A stretch of DNA of 64,000 nucleotides from Acetobacter indonesiensis (lineage in GTDB: Bacteria; Pseudomonadota; Alphaproteobacteria; Acetobacterales; Acetobacteraceae): positions 1 through 64,000 of the forward strand of contig NZ_BAMW01000007.1 of NCBI RefSeq assembly GCF_000963945.1. Direction: 5' to 3'. Positions 56,468 to 64,000 of the stretch are shown here, piece by piece. Made by a program: the position numbers and the translations under genes. Position 1 is the stretch's first letter, and each line of letters begins with the position of its first letter. The notes below the pieces were generated by a model. It did no database searches. It had not been told where the DNA came from and saw only the letters and a list, made by a program, of their open reading frames with translations.

Positions 56468-57958
56468 TTACCCTACGCTGCCTTCAAGGCTAATCTGCAA
56501 AAGTTTCTGTGCTTCAACAGCAAATTCCATGGGCAGCTCTTTCAGCACATCCCGGCAGAAGCCGTTGACAATCAAACCAACTGCATCTTCTTCCGACAGG
56601 CCACGCTGACGGCAATAGAACAGTTGATCTTCCGAAATTTTCGATGTGGTGGCTTCATGCTCAATCCGCGCACCCATGTTCCGGTTTTCAATATACGGCA
56701 CGGTATGTGCCCCACAGCGGTCGCCAATCAGAAGGCTGTCACACTGTGTAAAGTTACGCGCACCGTATGCCTTTGGCAGTACCCGCACCAACCCACGATA
56801 GGTGCTGTCTGACTGCCCGGCGCTGATTGTTTTGGCGATGATGGTTGAGCGCGTATTGCGCCCGATATGAATCATCTTCGTGCCGGTATCAGCCTGCTGG
56901 TGGTTGTTTGTCACCGCAACCGAATAAAACTCGCCGACCGAGCCCTCACCCTGCAAAATGCAGGACGGGTATTTCCAGGTAATGGCAGACCCGGTTTCAA
57001 CCTGTGTCCAGGAGATTTTGGAGCGCGCACCACGGCATGCGCCACGCTTGGTCACGAAGTTATAGATACCCCCACGGCCGTTTTCATCGCCCGGATACCA
57101 GTTTTGCACTGTGGAATATTTGATGGACGCATCTTCCATAGCTACCAGTTCAACCACAGCGGCATGAAGCTGGTTTTCATCCCGCATGGGGGCAGTGCAG
57201 CCTTCCAGATAGGAAACAGATGCGCCGTCTTCCACTACAATCAGGGTGCGCTCAAACTGCCCGGTATTCCGGGCATTGATGCGGAAATAGGTAGAAAGCT
57301 CCATCGGGCAGCGCACGCCTTTGGGCACGAACACAAAGGAGCCATCGGTAAAGGCGGCTGAGTTCAGTGCTGCAAAGAAGTTATCGCCTGCTGGAACCAC
57401 CGTGCCCAGATACTTCCGCACCAAGTCAGGGTGGTCTTTCACGGCCTCGGAAATCGGGCAGAAAATCACGCCTGCTTCTTCAAGCGTTTTCCGAAAAGTT
57501 GTGACGACAGAAACACTGTCAAACACCGCGTCAACAGCAACAGGCGGACGGGCTGTTTCACCTTCCGGCAATTCAACTCCGGCCAGCATAGCCTGCTCAT
57601 GCAGCGGAATACCTAATTTTTCATAGGTGCGCAGCAGTTCCGGATCGACTTCTTCCAGCGACTTCGGGCCGGGTTTCTTTTTCGGGGCCGCGTAATAATG
57701 CGCGTCCTGATAATCAATCGGCGGATATTTGACTTTGGCCCATGTGGGCTCTGTCATCTGCTGCCACGCCTTGAACGCAGAAAGCCGCCATTCAAGCAGC
57801 CATTCCGGTTCCTCCTTCCGGGCAGAAATCAGACGAATGGTGTCTTCGTTCAACCCTTTGGGGGCGAGGTCCATATCAATTTCTGTTTCAAACCCCCATT
57901 TATAGGAAGATTGACCCAGTTTTTCGACGGCTTCACGCGTTTCGGTTACTGCTGGCAT
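56468..57958 (-). CDS. sufB: SufB subunit of the SufBCD scaffold
   Basis: A 496-residue scaffold protein. [11 protein letters not shown]-like and [36 protein letters not shown] segments (about 300-335) and the C-terminal [34 protein letters not shown] with the cluster Cys are conserved. It starts exactly at the sufR stop codon overlap (1 base), so regulator and scaffold are coupled. Confidence 0.96.
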   Translation of the reverse strand: MPAVTETREAVEKLGQSSYKWGFETEIDMDLAPKGLNEDTIRLISARKEEPEWLLEWRLSAFKAWQQMTEPTWAKVKYPPIDYQDAHYYAAPKKKPGPKSLEEVDPELLRTYEKLGIPLHEQAMLAGVELPEGETARPPVAVDAVFDSVSVVTTFRKTLEEAGVIFCPISEAVKDHPDLVRKYLGTVVPAGDNFFAALNSAAFTDGSFVFVPKGVRCPMELSTYFRINARNTGQFERTLIVVEDGASVSYLEGCTAPMRDENQLHAAVVELVAMEDASIKYSTVQNWYPGDENGRGGIYNFVTKRGACRGARSKISWTQVETGSAITWKYPSCILQGEGSVGEFYSVAVTNNHQQADTGTKMIHIGRNTRSTIIAKTISAGQSDSTYRGLVRVLPKAYGARNFTQCDSLLIGDRCGAHTVPYIENRNMGARIEHEATTSKISEDQLFYCRQRGLSEEDAVGLIVNGFCRDVLKELPMEFAVEAQKLLQISLEGSVG

Positions 57959-58428
57959 TAGCTCACGCCCCCTTCACGTCCTGCGCTGGCACTGATCGGC
58001 ATTGGTTTCTTCATAAAAGCGGACCCACACGCACTTTTCTGACGCATGGTCTCCAATGAAATAGCCTCCAGCGTGTCGCGGATGGCTTTGTTGATGGTGT
58101 CCCAGCTTCCGCACATTCCGCATGACACGCCGGTATCACATCCGCCGCCATCGACACATGCTGTCAGGGCAATCTTGCCATCGACTGCGGCGATAACGCT
58201 GGCAACCGAAATTTCAGACAATGGCCGCGCCAGACGATACCCGCCCTTTGCCCCACGCTGGGACAGTACGAACTTATTGGCAGACAACACCTTGAGAACT
58301 TTGGCCACTGTTGGTTCCGGCACGCCGGTTTCAGCAGACAGCGCAGGAGATGTGACAACACCATCCTGTTCACCAAGATTTACAAGTATGACAACCGCAT
58401 AATCGGCCAGGCGGGAAAGTTTCAGCAT
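57958..58428 (-). CDS. sufR: Rrf2-family SUF operon regulator (SufR/IscR-like)
   Basis: A 156-residue Rrf2 regulator. The winged HTH spans residues 1-75 ([14 protein letters not shown] ... [31 protein letters not shown]). Four cysteines, C91, C97, C103 and C106, have the same x5-x5-x2 spacing as the IscR ligands C92/C98/C104/H107 but with Cys in place of His, so an Fe-S cluster is likely. It is first in the suf operon and probably represses it when clusters are sufficient. A palindrome at 58451-58463 lies just upstream. Confidence 0.9.
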   Translation of the reverse strand: MLKLSRLADYAVVILVNLGEQDGVVTSPALSAETGVPEPTVAKVLKVLSANKFVLSQRGAKGGYRLARPLSEISVASVIAAVDGKIALTACVDGGGCDTGVSCGMCGSWDTINKAIRDTLEAISLETMRQKSACGSAFMKKPMPISASAGREGGVS

Positions 58429-58450
58429 TATCCTGCATTACCAGATTGGA

Positions 58451-58463
58451 GACCTGTCAGGTC
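58451..58463. promoter_or_regulatory. Palindrome GACCTG-T-CAGGTC upstream of sufR, candidate Rrf2 operator
   Basis: A perfect 13-bp inverted repeat 23-35 bases before the sufR start. On -, TTGACG (58502-58497) lies upstream as a possible -35, but the -10 position is weak. As the only symmetrical site in the 141-base leader, it is the best candidate for autoregulation of the suf operon. Confidence 0.4.
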
Positions 58464-58569
58464 CTGTTTCAGACACATGGGGCCAAGTCCTGTAAACGTC
58501 AACCCAAAACGACAGTAGGCAGCCCTGCCTCGCAAACGTGATCGGAAGGGCATGGGGGCTGCGGTCATG

Positions 58570-59868
58570 TTACTGCGCGTTCAGCCCGAACAGCAGACGC
58601 AGGATGGCAAACAGAAGCGCCCCCACCCCGAATCCAACCAACGTGCCGTTAAACCGCACAAACTGGAGGTCTTTCCCAACGCGCAGTTCAAGCTTTTCAG
58701 CAATCTGCACTGCGTCCCACCCTGCCACCACACGGGCAATGAAGTCTGCCATACGGTCGCGCACAAAAGGCAGAGCCTTGAAGGTGGCTTTGCTGACACT
58801 GTCCATTATGCGTTGACGCAACACCGGATCATGCCGTGCCTGCGTGGCCATGCGGGACAAGGCATCCTGCACGATAGAGGCAATGCGCCCTTCGGGATCA
58901 TCAACGTCGGCTTCAACCAGACGGCGAAAGCGCTGCCAGATATCCGCCCACCAGACGACCACACTTTCATGCGACAATACCCCCAGCACCGCCTGCGATA
59001 TCTCGCTCCCGCGTTCCGGGTCAGTTTCTATCCTGTCAATCTGGCCGCGCACCCACGCCGTAAAACCTTCACGCAGGCTTGAATTCTGGGGGTCAACCCG
59101 TTCCAGTTCCTTACTGGCCGCCATCAAAACCCGCGTGGCGATAGAGCCACCAATCGCCCAGCCCAGAATACGACCGCCCTGCTCACGCACCCGGTCTTCA
59201 ATCATGCTGCGAAGTGCGCCTTCTTTGGCCTGAAGACCATCCTTGATCTGCCCCAGCAAATAAGAAAGCACTTCCTGATGCCGGTCATCATCCACCAGAC
59301 TGCGCAAAGCCTTGGCTACGATTGGTGCAAGGTTACTACCACCCAGCAGCCGTGGGAAAATCTTGCCTATCGCCCCACTGGCCCGACCGTCTTCCAACCG
59401 ATCAAGCATCTGCGGCATGGAAGAAAGAAGGGACCGGGTTATGGTCTCACGCGCCGCAGGGTCATCCAGCATGTTTGCCAGAAAGCCGGGCAGATCAACC
59501 TGAGACAGAACTTTTGAAACTTCTTTTTCGGTAAAAACCTGCCCGGAAACAAACCGCCCCAACGCCCTGCCCAACCGTTCCTTCTGGGCAGGCAGAATCG
59601 CAGTGTGCGGTATAGGCAGCCCTAGCGGATGCCGAAACAGCGCCACAACCGCAAACCAGTCAGCCAGCCCGCCGACCACACCAGCGCGGGCACCAGCACG
59701 AAACATTTCCAGCCAGAAGCCGTCCTTCACCCAGCCGGCAGCAGGCGCAGCATAACCCGCCACAGTCAGACCACCCATAAAAACAAGCAGCCCCGTTGCG
59801 GCCCGCTGATAGCGTTTCAGGGCTTTGCGAGCGGCGATGTCACCATCATTTTCCGGATAAGACGTCAT
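58570..59868 (-). CDS. DUF445 family membrane protein
   Basis: A protein of 432 residues with hydrophobic segments near residues 25-45 and at the C-terminus (VGFGVGALLFAILRLLFGL). The N-terminal GLADWFAVVALFRHPLGLPIPHTAILPAQKERLGRALGRFV motif is the DUF445/YheB-type signature. The central part is helical and rich in regularly spaced charged residues, suggesting coiled coils. Function is unknown. ATG 59868 is chosen because the preceding frame is Cys/His-rich and unlike the family; its ribosome site is weak. It is downstream of the ppc-like divergent region and upstream of suf on the same strand. Confidence 0.75.
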   Translation of the reverse strand: MTSYPENDGDIAARKALKRYQRAATGLLVFMGGLTVAGYAAPAAGWVKDGFWLEMFRAGARAGVVGGLADWFAVVALFRHPLGLPIPHTAILPAQKERLGRALGRFVSGQVFTEKEVSKVLSQVDLPGFLANMLDDPAARETITRSLLSSMPQMLDRLEDGRASGAIGKIFPRLLGGSNLAPIVAKALRSLVDDDRHQEVLSYLLGQIKDGLQAKEGALRSMIEDRVREQGGRILGWAIGGSIATRVLMAASKELERVDPQNSSLREGFTAWVRGQIDRIETDPERGSEISQAVLGVLSHESVVVWWADIWQRFRRLVEADVDDPEGRIASIVQDALSRMATQARHDPVLRQRIMDSVSKATFKALPFVRDRMADFIARVVAGWDAVQIAEKLELRVGKDLQFVRFNGTLVGFGVGALLFAILRLLFGLNAQ

Positions 59869-59997
59869 GAGGTTCTCGATAGCACTCCCCCGCACACACC
59901 CCAAGAGTGCGTGAGGCAGTTGCCGCCGATGAACAGACATGAAAATGTAGGCAGGTCTGTTTCCTAGAAATAAAATTCAAACAGTGGACGGCGCTTT

Positions 59998-62784
59998 ATG
60001 GACCTCACCTCACTCTCTCCAGATATTCAGTCTCTACTGGCCCCTATGCTGGAAGATACGGCGGCCGCTGGCGCCGACACCCCAAACCCCGTCATGGCAA
60101 CGGCGCATCGGATTGGTTTTGCTTTAGAGGACGGAACGCTTTCGCGCGCCGATGTCACCAAGCTGGTTCAGAGCCTGCGAGATTCGGCTTTTCTGCGTCG
60201 TGCAGGCCGACTGCACCGTTATGTGGGGGGCACGTCCCCCGAAACCACCGCCGAGCGCCTGAAAGACAGCGTAAAGAAACTGATTGAAAGCCTTCCTGCC
60301 CGCACAGCAGAGGCTTTTATTCAGGCGCTGACCCCAACCCGCTTTGCTGCCGTTTTTACCGCTCACCCAACATTTGCAGTCAGTAATGACGTTTATTCTG
60401 CGTTGGCCGAATGTGCGTCTCAACCCGTTCTGCCCGATGATGCTCCTTTTTTTGAAACACATCGACGCACCGCACCACCCACGTTGAATGAAGAATTTGA
60501 CCTGGCAACGCAGGCTATTGCCCGTGCACGCGACGCCATTGATCTATTGACCGTCGAACTGCTTGAAGCAGCACATCATCACTGGCCAGACGTGTGGCAT
60601 ACGCTCAGCCCGCAGCCGATTATTGCAACAAGCTGGGTCGGTTACGATACCGATGGGCGCACTGATATTGGCTGGTGGGATACCCTGCGCCTACGCCTAC
60701 GCATGAAGCTATTCCAGATTGAGCGGCTTCAGCAGCAGGTTGCAGCCTCTGGCGTGTCAGCCCCTGTCTTGGCAGACAGATTGGAAAAAGCGATTGCTGT
60801 CATTCAGCAGCAGATTGCGACAACGCCTACTAGCGCAGACCCGCAAGCCGTTGCGTCCTTTGCAGACCTTCTTGTCAACAACCATGCCACAGCACTGAAC
60901 AAGGCTTCGGATCTGGCTGATGACTTGCAGGCGGCAATTAACGCAGCCCCAGAGGCGGCACGTTTACCACTGGCTGTCGCACGAGCAGGGTTTTTGGCTC
61001 ATGGATTGGCGCTAGCCCATACACATGTGCGACTGAACGCCACACAGATTCACAATTTTGTTCGTCAGAAGCTGAATATTCCTGATGATCCCGGCAACCC
61101 AGCGCACCGGCGCGCCCTGCTAAACCGGGTTAATGACGCACTTGATCAGGCAGAGACTGTGCCGGTCGATTTCGGCTCCCTGATGAGCGACCCGTCAACA
61201 GCAGGCCGACTGATGATGACAGTCGCGCAGATTATCAAACATATTGATTCGGACACGCCTGTTCGCTTCCTGATTGCAGAAACCGAAACAGGTTACACAT
61301 TGCTGGCGGCCCTGTGGGCGGCCACATATTTTGGCATTGCTGACAAGCTGGAAATCTCGCCCCTTTTTGAAACCGAAGATGCCCTGACCAACGGTGACAG
61401 AATTGTTGAAGAAGTTCTGCGCTCACCCGCATGGCGCGATTATGTACGACGCACAGGCCGCATGTGCTTCCAGTTCGGGTATTCTGATTCTGGACGCTAC
61501 GTAGGGCAGCTTGCAGCCACCAACCTGATAGAACGGTTACGCCTGCGCATTCATGACCAGCTTGCACGTTGGAACCTGCAAGATATTACAGTTATTTTCT
61601 TTGATACGCACGGTGAAAGCATCGGCCGTGGTGCACATCCCTTCCGCATGGCTGATCGCCTGAATTATCTGTCGCCCCCGCACGTCCGGGCCAAATTTGC
61701 AGAAAGCGGGATTACATGTCGGGAAGAAACCGCGTTTCAGGGCGGAGACGGATACCTTCTGTTCGGCACACCTGAACTGGCAGGGGCAACCATTGCCTCG
61801 ATTTCGGAAAATCTGTTTACACCGCTTCATCATGCGGGAGACCCGGTTTACGAACAGCCAGATTTTTCAGCAGACTTTTTCTCCAGCATTGCGGAAGGCA
61901 TGACCAAGCTGGTTGCAGACCCCGGATACGCTGCGCTGCTGGGCGCATTCGGGCCTGCATTGATTGATCGTACCGGCTCTCGCCCACCTGCACGGCAAAG
62001 TGCGGAATCCGCCAACCGCACCCGCTTGAGCCACCCCAGTCAGCTTCGGGCCATACCCAATAATGCTATTCTTCAACAACTGGGATGGTGCGCCAATACG
62101 TTGCAGGGCTTAGGGGCCGCCGCACGCAGGCACCCGGACACGTTTGAAACTTTCAATACATCCAGCCCCCGTTTTCATAGGGCACTCGACTTCGCACAAC
62201 ATGCGTTGGCCAGTTCGGATGATCGGGTGTTGAAATGCGTGATCCAACTGCTTGACCCCGGTTTCTGGCTGGATCGCGCTACGGGCGAAGCCTCAAAAAC
62301 GCGCCGTGCCGCCTTCTTATCTCTGATGCGCGATCTAGAAAAACTGGACTTTTCCGCTGACCTTCATGCCATGTTCCGCCGTATTCAGGCAGACCACCTT
62401 GCCCTGCGCGAAGCATGGGAGGAAGCACCGCATGGATCTGACCGACTGCGTGCTCTGCATGCCATTCGGATTGCATTGATTGAACAGATCTGGCTTCTGG
62501 CGTGCCGTATTCCCTTCTTCATGCCCAGAAGCGGCTTCAACCGCGACGTCATGATGCAGCAGATCCTCTGCCTGGAAATTCCGGCTGTTCTAAAAGAGAT
62601 GGATCATATTTTCCCATCCGGAACCGCTGCGTCTGATCTCGATTTTCATGAACCGCGTGGGCCGCGTGAGGAAAGCATTTACATCCGCGAACATCGGGAA
62701 ATCTTTATTCCCATGCGTCAGATGTTTGAACTTGCTCGTGAAATCAGTGTTGCAGTCATGCATGATATTGGCGCTTTTGGTTAA
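59998..62784 (+). CDS. Divergent phosphoenolpyruvate carboxylase-like protein
   Basis: A 928-residue protein recognisable as PEPC by order and spacing of motifs, but degenerate in several. H123 in FTAHPTFAV matches the essential His; the following Arg-Arg pair is lost. The GGDRDGNP block is GYDTDGRT (215-222), GYSDSxK is GYSDSGR (494-500), FHGRGGSIGRGG is FDTHGESIGRGA (535-546, so the first Arg is His, the later R544 is kept), and LRAIP is intact (683-687). The C-terminus ends in AFG instead of NTG. Family members fix HCO3- onto PEP to give oxaloacetate; whether this one does is uncertain. It is monocistronic, with a strong terminator after it. Confidence 0.7.
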   Translation: MDLTSLSPDIQSLLAPMLEDTAAAGADTPNPVMATAHRIGFALEDGTLSRADVTKLVQSLRDSAFLRRAGRLHRYVGGTSPETTAERLKDSVKKLIESLPARTAEAFIQALTPTRFAAVFTAHPTFAVSNDVYSALAECASQPVLPDDAPFFETHRRTAPPTLNEEFDLATQAIARARDAIDLLTVELLEAAHHHWPDVWHTLSPQPIIATSWVGYDTDGRTDIGWWDTLRLRLRMKLFQIERLQQQVAASGVSAPVLADRLEKAIAVIQQQIATTPTSADPQAVASFADLLVNNHATALNKASDLADDLQAAINAAPEAARLPLAVARAGFLAHGLALAHTHVRLNATQIHNFVRQKLNIPDDPGNPAHRRALLNRVNDALDQAETVPVDFGSLMSDPSTAGRLMMTVAQIIKHIDSDTPVRFLIAETETGYTLLAALWAATYFGIADKLEISPLFETEDALTNGDRIVEEVLRSPAWRDYVRRTGRMCFQFGYSDSGRYVGQLAATNLIERLRLRIHDQLARWNLQDITVIFFDTHGESIGRGAHPFRMADRLNYLSPPHVRAKFAESGITCREETAFQGGDGYLLFGTPELAGATIASISENLFTPLHHAGDPVYEQPDFSADFFSSIAEGMTKLVADPGYAALLGAFGPALIDRTGSRPPARQSAESANRTRLSHPSQLRAIPNNAILQQLGWCANTLQGLGAAARRHPDTFETFNTSSPRFHRALDFAQHALASSDDRVLKCVIQLLDPGFWLDRATGEASKTRRAAFLSLMRDLEKLDFSADLHAMFRRIQADHLALREAWEEAPHGSDRLRALHAIRIALIEQIWLLACRIPFFMPRSGFNRDVMMQQILCLEIPAVLKEMDHIFPSGTAASDLDFHEPRGPREESIYIREHREIFIPMRQMFELAREISVAVMHDIGAFG

Positions 62785-62811
62785 GCACCAATTTATTTGA
62801 GACGCATGGTA

Positions 62812-62844
62812 TAAAAAAAGCCCTCGGTTTTCCCGAGGGCTTTT
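62812..62844 (+). terminator. Bidirectional intrinsic terminator
   Basis: A 9-bp perfect stem AGCCCTCGG (62819-62827) / CCGAGGGCT (62833-62841) with a 5-base loop is flanked by an A-run upstream and a T-run downstream. It serves both the PEPC-like gene and the convergent hydrolase gene. Confidence 0.9.
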
Positions 62845-62865
62845 CCATTTCCCCTACAAAAAAAA

Positions 62866-63912
62866 TTATCGCCCCCCGAAAAAACTTTCGACAGACAACG
62901 CAAACAGAAGTGGGTTTTGCAACGGCGCAAAATGGCTGGTATTGGGCAGAACCATAAAACCAGCATTTTCAATCGTTCCAGAAATATGCTCCACTTGCGC
63001 ACGATTAATGACACTATCCCGATCAGCGGCCACCGCCCATAATGGGGCAGTAACCCGCTGGAGGTCTGCATCACTCCAGTTTGGTGCGCTTCGGTGCAGA
63101 TCATTCACGGCATCACGCACATCAGAAAAACTACCGTCACGGGAAAGCTTTTTATATTCGCTGCGTGCGCGCACCAAAAAAGATTTCATATCTGAACTGT
63201 CTTGCCCGGCTTCCATATAGCCATCGGCAGACATACGGGGCGCGAATGCAAAAATACGGGATACCGTGCCGGGATGCCGCATGGCGACGTTCATGGCCTG
63301 CACCGCGCCGTCCCCCCACCCCACAAAGGCGGCGTTCCGAATATGAAGATAAGCCATTAGAGTCACCACATCATCGGCCAGCAGATCGTAACTCAGCGGC
63401 AGCTTGCCCATTGTGCTGCGCCCGTGCCCGCGGGCATCCATCACGACAACGCGGCATCTGGCCCGAAGGAGTGAACGCGCAAGGTCGCTCACGTAATCAG
63501 AATTTGCCAGTCCATCATGCAGCAGAATAACGGGAACACCCTGCCCAGCAGCGGTAAAATAGAGTTGCGCCCGCCCCTGCCCCGGTACGAACCCGGTATC
63601 CATCATCTGGCCACCCGCGTCACTCTCAAGCGACGCCGGAGTAGGCGGTAACGCGTGCCAGTCATACACGCCATTGATGGGAGGCATTCTGTCGGGCGAC
63701 GAAGAAGCCAGCGGTAGAGACATTTGCTGCGCGAAGACTGATCGCCCCGCCATGAAGGCAGCAGCCCCTATTCCGGCGGTAAAGGCAGACCGTAACGCCT
63801 GCCTGCGGGACTGTTTGTAAGCCGCGACAAGAGGGAGTGTATCATCCGCAATCTGCAAAGGCGTCTCGTGCTGGAAGGACGTCTGTTCCAGGGTCGGTAG
63901 TGTCTGCTTCAT
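62866..63912 (-). CDS. Tat-exported alpha/beta-hydrolase-fold protein lacking the nucleophile serine
   Basis: A 348-residue alpha/beta-hydrolase-fold protein. The N-terminal ~35 polar residues precede SRRQAL (R36-R37) and a hydrophobic AFTAGIGAAAFMAG segment ending in SVFAQ, a Tat-type signal with probable cleavage near residue 61. The fold motifs are present: LLHDG (130-134), MDARGHGRS (158-166), Asp D299 and His H327. However the nucleophile elbow is VGWGDG (197-202), where relatives have VGWSDGG, so the Ser position is Gly200 (codon GGG). The protein may be a non-catalytic or altered hydrolase. The 88 bases upstream to the window end hold no recognisable promoter. Confidence 0.75.
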   Translation of the reverse strand: MKQTLPTLEQTSFQHETPLQIADDTLPLVAAYKQSRRQALRSAFTAGIGAAAFMAGRSVFAQQMSLPLASSSPDRMPPINGVYDWHALPPTPASLESDAGGQMMDTGFVPGQGRAQLYFTAAGQGVPVILLHDGLANSDYVSDLARSLLRARCRVVVMDARGHGRSTMGKLPLSYDLLADDVVTLMAYLHIRNAAFVGWGDGAVQAMNVAMRHPGTVSRIFAFAPRMSADGYMEAGQDSSDMKSFLVRARSEYKKLSRDGSFSDVRDAVNDLHRSAPNWSDADLQRVTAPLWAVAADRDSVINRAQVEHISGTIENAGFMVLPNTSHFAPLQNPLLFALSVESFFGGR

Positions 63913-64000
63913 GTCACTTCTGCCACTTTCTTTCTTACGCGCCGACAGACTCTTTCTACCAGTTTAGGCGAAGGCGCTTGGCCGAGACCAGTCTCTTTTT

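Overview
The window is a gene-dense (about 54-56% GC by eye) chromosomal segment of an alphaproteobacterium, most probably an acetic acid bacterium (Acetobacteraceae, Acetobacter-like). This rests on gene content and order: a serine palmitoyltransferase with its own acyl carrier protein, a 438-residue prolyl-tRNA synthetase, RNase J plus birA and type III coaX behind the complex I operon, a SUF-only Fe-S operon led by an Rrf2 regulator, and tig-clpP-clpX-lon-hup synteny. The genus is inference. No phage, IS element, CRISPR array or rRNA was seen; there are two tRNAs.

Layout. (1) 0.3-6.7 kb: sphingolipid/envelope-lipid genes: a CDP-glycerol-transferase-like enzyme, fatty acyl-AMP ligase, dedicated ACP and serine palmitoyltransferase on +, facing a TAM41-like nucleotidyltransferase and a lipid kinase on -. 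(2) 6.8-12.7 kb: a tightly overlapping + operon: metallophosphoesterase, lptF, lptG, fatty-acid-hydroxylase-type diiron protein, sugar-nucleotidyltransferase-like protein, GT4 glycosyltransferase. (3) 12.8-16.8 kb: gph facing away from glmU-glmS (UDP-GlcNAc supply). (4) 16.8-24.3 kb: DUF3108 protein, IclR regulator, glutathione peroxidase, proS-lolC-lolD, RNase J. (5) 24.4-38.9 kb: the respiratory complex I operon nuoA-N running on -, followed by birA, coaX and rnj. Thirteen of the 14 nuo genes are present; nuoM is missing and an 18-codon ORF sits in its place. (6) 39.1-46.2 kb: tRNA-Val, HU, lon, clpX, clpP, tig, tRNA-Leu (protein quality control). (7) 46.2-51.9 kb: NAD(P)HX repair enzyme, a small membrane protein, a DEAD-box helicase with long disordered tails, an RNA m5U methyltransferase. 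(8) 51.8-58.4 kb: the complete sufR-B-C-D-S-U-T-A operon on -, which presumably supplies Fe-S clusters to NuoB/E/F/G/I and the RNA methyltransferase. (9) 58.6-64 kb: a DUF445 membrane protein, a highly divergent PEP-carboxylase-like protein, and a Tat-exported alpha/beta-hydrolase whose nucleophile position is Gly.

The observations most worth following up are the loss of nuoM from an otherwise intact complex I operon, the coupling of lipid hydroxylation to the LptFG operon beside a sphingolipid cluster, the degenerate active-site motifs of the PEPC-like protein, the Ser-to-Gly hydrolase, and an RNA element with alternative folds ahead of the dedicated ACP gene. No intergenic gap exceeds 300 bases; the longest (1-261, 18538-18787 and 38923-39145) are discussed in the relevant entries. 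Positions 1-261 and 63913-64000 hold no gene that I can support.
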